In this document: positions 6,107 to 6,399 of the stretch, one piece after another
Position numbering within the stretch: the stretch's first letter is position 1
Layout of the letters: every line of letters begins with the position of its first letter
NCBI GenBank assembly: GCA_020425835.1
Contig: JAGQRC010000225.1
Span: 1-6,399, forward strand
Length of the DNA stretch: 6,399 bases
DNA from: Planctomycetota bacterium
Lineage (GTDB): Bacteria; Planctomycetota; UBA8108; UBA1146; JAJFFE01
Reading direction: 5' to 3'
Translations under genes and position numbers: made by a program
Notes under the pieces: model-generated
Databases searched by the model: none
Told to the model about the DNA's origin: nothing
What the model saw: only the letters and a program-made list of their open reading frames with translations

Positions 6107-6399
6107 CTACTCGGTCGTCGCCGAACCGACACCGGAGATCGGACGAGGAGGCTCCGTGGAGGTGGCGGGCGGCACCTCTTCTGCCGGGGGACCCTCGCGA
6201 TCGATCTCCCGGGCGAGCGCGCGCATGACGACGGTGGCCGCGATGAACAGAACGCACGAGAGCGCGAAGACGTACCGAGGATCACCCGTCGCGTCCGAGA
6301 GCCAGCCTCCGAGAGGATTGCCGACGAGGGCGCGCAGCCCCACCAACGCGACGTGGATCTGCATGTACGCGGCCGCGAGCCGCGAGCTCGGCGCGAGAG
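6107..6399 (-). CDS. MFS transporter, C-terminal fragment (cut by window edge)
   Basis: Only the last 96 residues and the TAG stop (6107-6109) are inside the window; the frame stays open to the right edge, so the start lies outside. The visible part has two hydrophobic segments with the layout of the last two helices of a major facilitator superfamily permease: 'AAYMQIHVALVGLRALVG' followed by 'NPLGGWLSDATGDPRYVF', a loop typical of MFS proteins, then 'FALSCVLFIAATVVMRALA'. A hydrophilic tail rich in Pro, Glu, Thr and Ser closes the protein, probably in the cytoplasm. Substrate and direction of transport cannot be told. The ATG at 6364 is an internal methionine, not the start. The cysteine-cluster gene begins 47 bases downstream, close enough for one transcript. 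Confidence 0.75.
   Translation of the reverse strand, partial: LAPSSRLAAAYMQIHVALVGLRALVGNPLGGWLSDATGDPRYVFALSCVLFIAATVVMRALAREIDREGPPAEEVPPATSTEPPRPISGVGSATTE

Noticed and set aside
6060..6257. N-terminal extension of the cysteine-cluster protein (66 codons)
   Set aside because: It overlaps the end of the MFS transporter gene in a different frame, and a ribosome site lies just before the ATG at 6059.

Overview
The window is strongly GC-rich and every convincing gene lies on the minus strand, so transcription runs from the right edge to the left. The outer-membrane-type lipoprotein, the dense short-gap gene packing and the protein families point to a high-GC Gram-negative bacterium. A myxobacterial/deltaproteobacterial or similar environmental lineage is my guess from general feel only; no rRNA or marker gene is present to prove it.

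Layout in transcription order (right to left): (1) the C-terminal end of a major facilitator superfamily (MFS) transporter, cut by the window edge (6107-6399); (2) a 449-residue protein with a YkgJ-like cysteine cluster between a lysine-rich N-terminal tail and an Arg/Lys-rich C-terminal tail (4710-6059); (3) a 550-residue FAD-dependent dehydrogenase of the COG2509 type (3052-4704); (4) a class I SAM-dependent methyltransferase of the RlmI/COG1092-like group (2207-3055); (5) a SpoU/TrmH-family RNA 2'-O-methyltransferase (1394-2194); (6) a lipoprotein with a full CpcT/CpeT-type domain (676-1380); (7) after a 165-base gap, a small Gly/Ser-rich exported or membrane-anchored protein of unknown function (16-510).

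Genes 2 to 6 are spaced by 5, -4, 12 and 13 bases, each with a recognisable Shine-Dalgarno sequence, so they look like one translationally coupled operon. The MFS gene is 47 bases upstream and may be part of it. Two adjacent genes encode probable RNA methyltransferases. The redox enzyme and the cysteine-cluster protein upstream could be functionally linked to them or may be housekeeping passengers; sequence alone does not decide. The CpcT/CpeT-like lipoprotein is notable because that family is named for bilin attachment to phycobiliproteins, and nothing here suggests a phycobilisome.

I see no mobile element, CRISPR array, tRNA, rRNA or phage gene. No previously undescribed multi-gene system is evident. 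The most unusual items are the charge-segregated cysteine-cluster protein with its perfect 18-base tandem repeat, the lipoprotein CpcT homologue, and the glycine-rich small protein.
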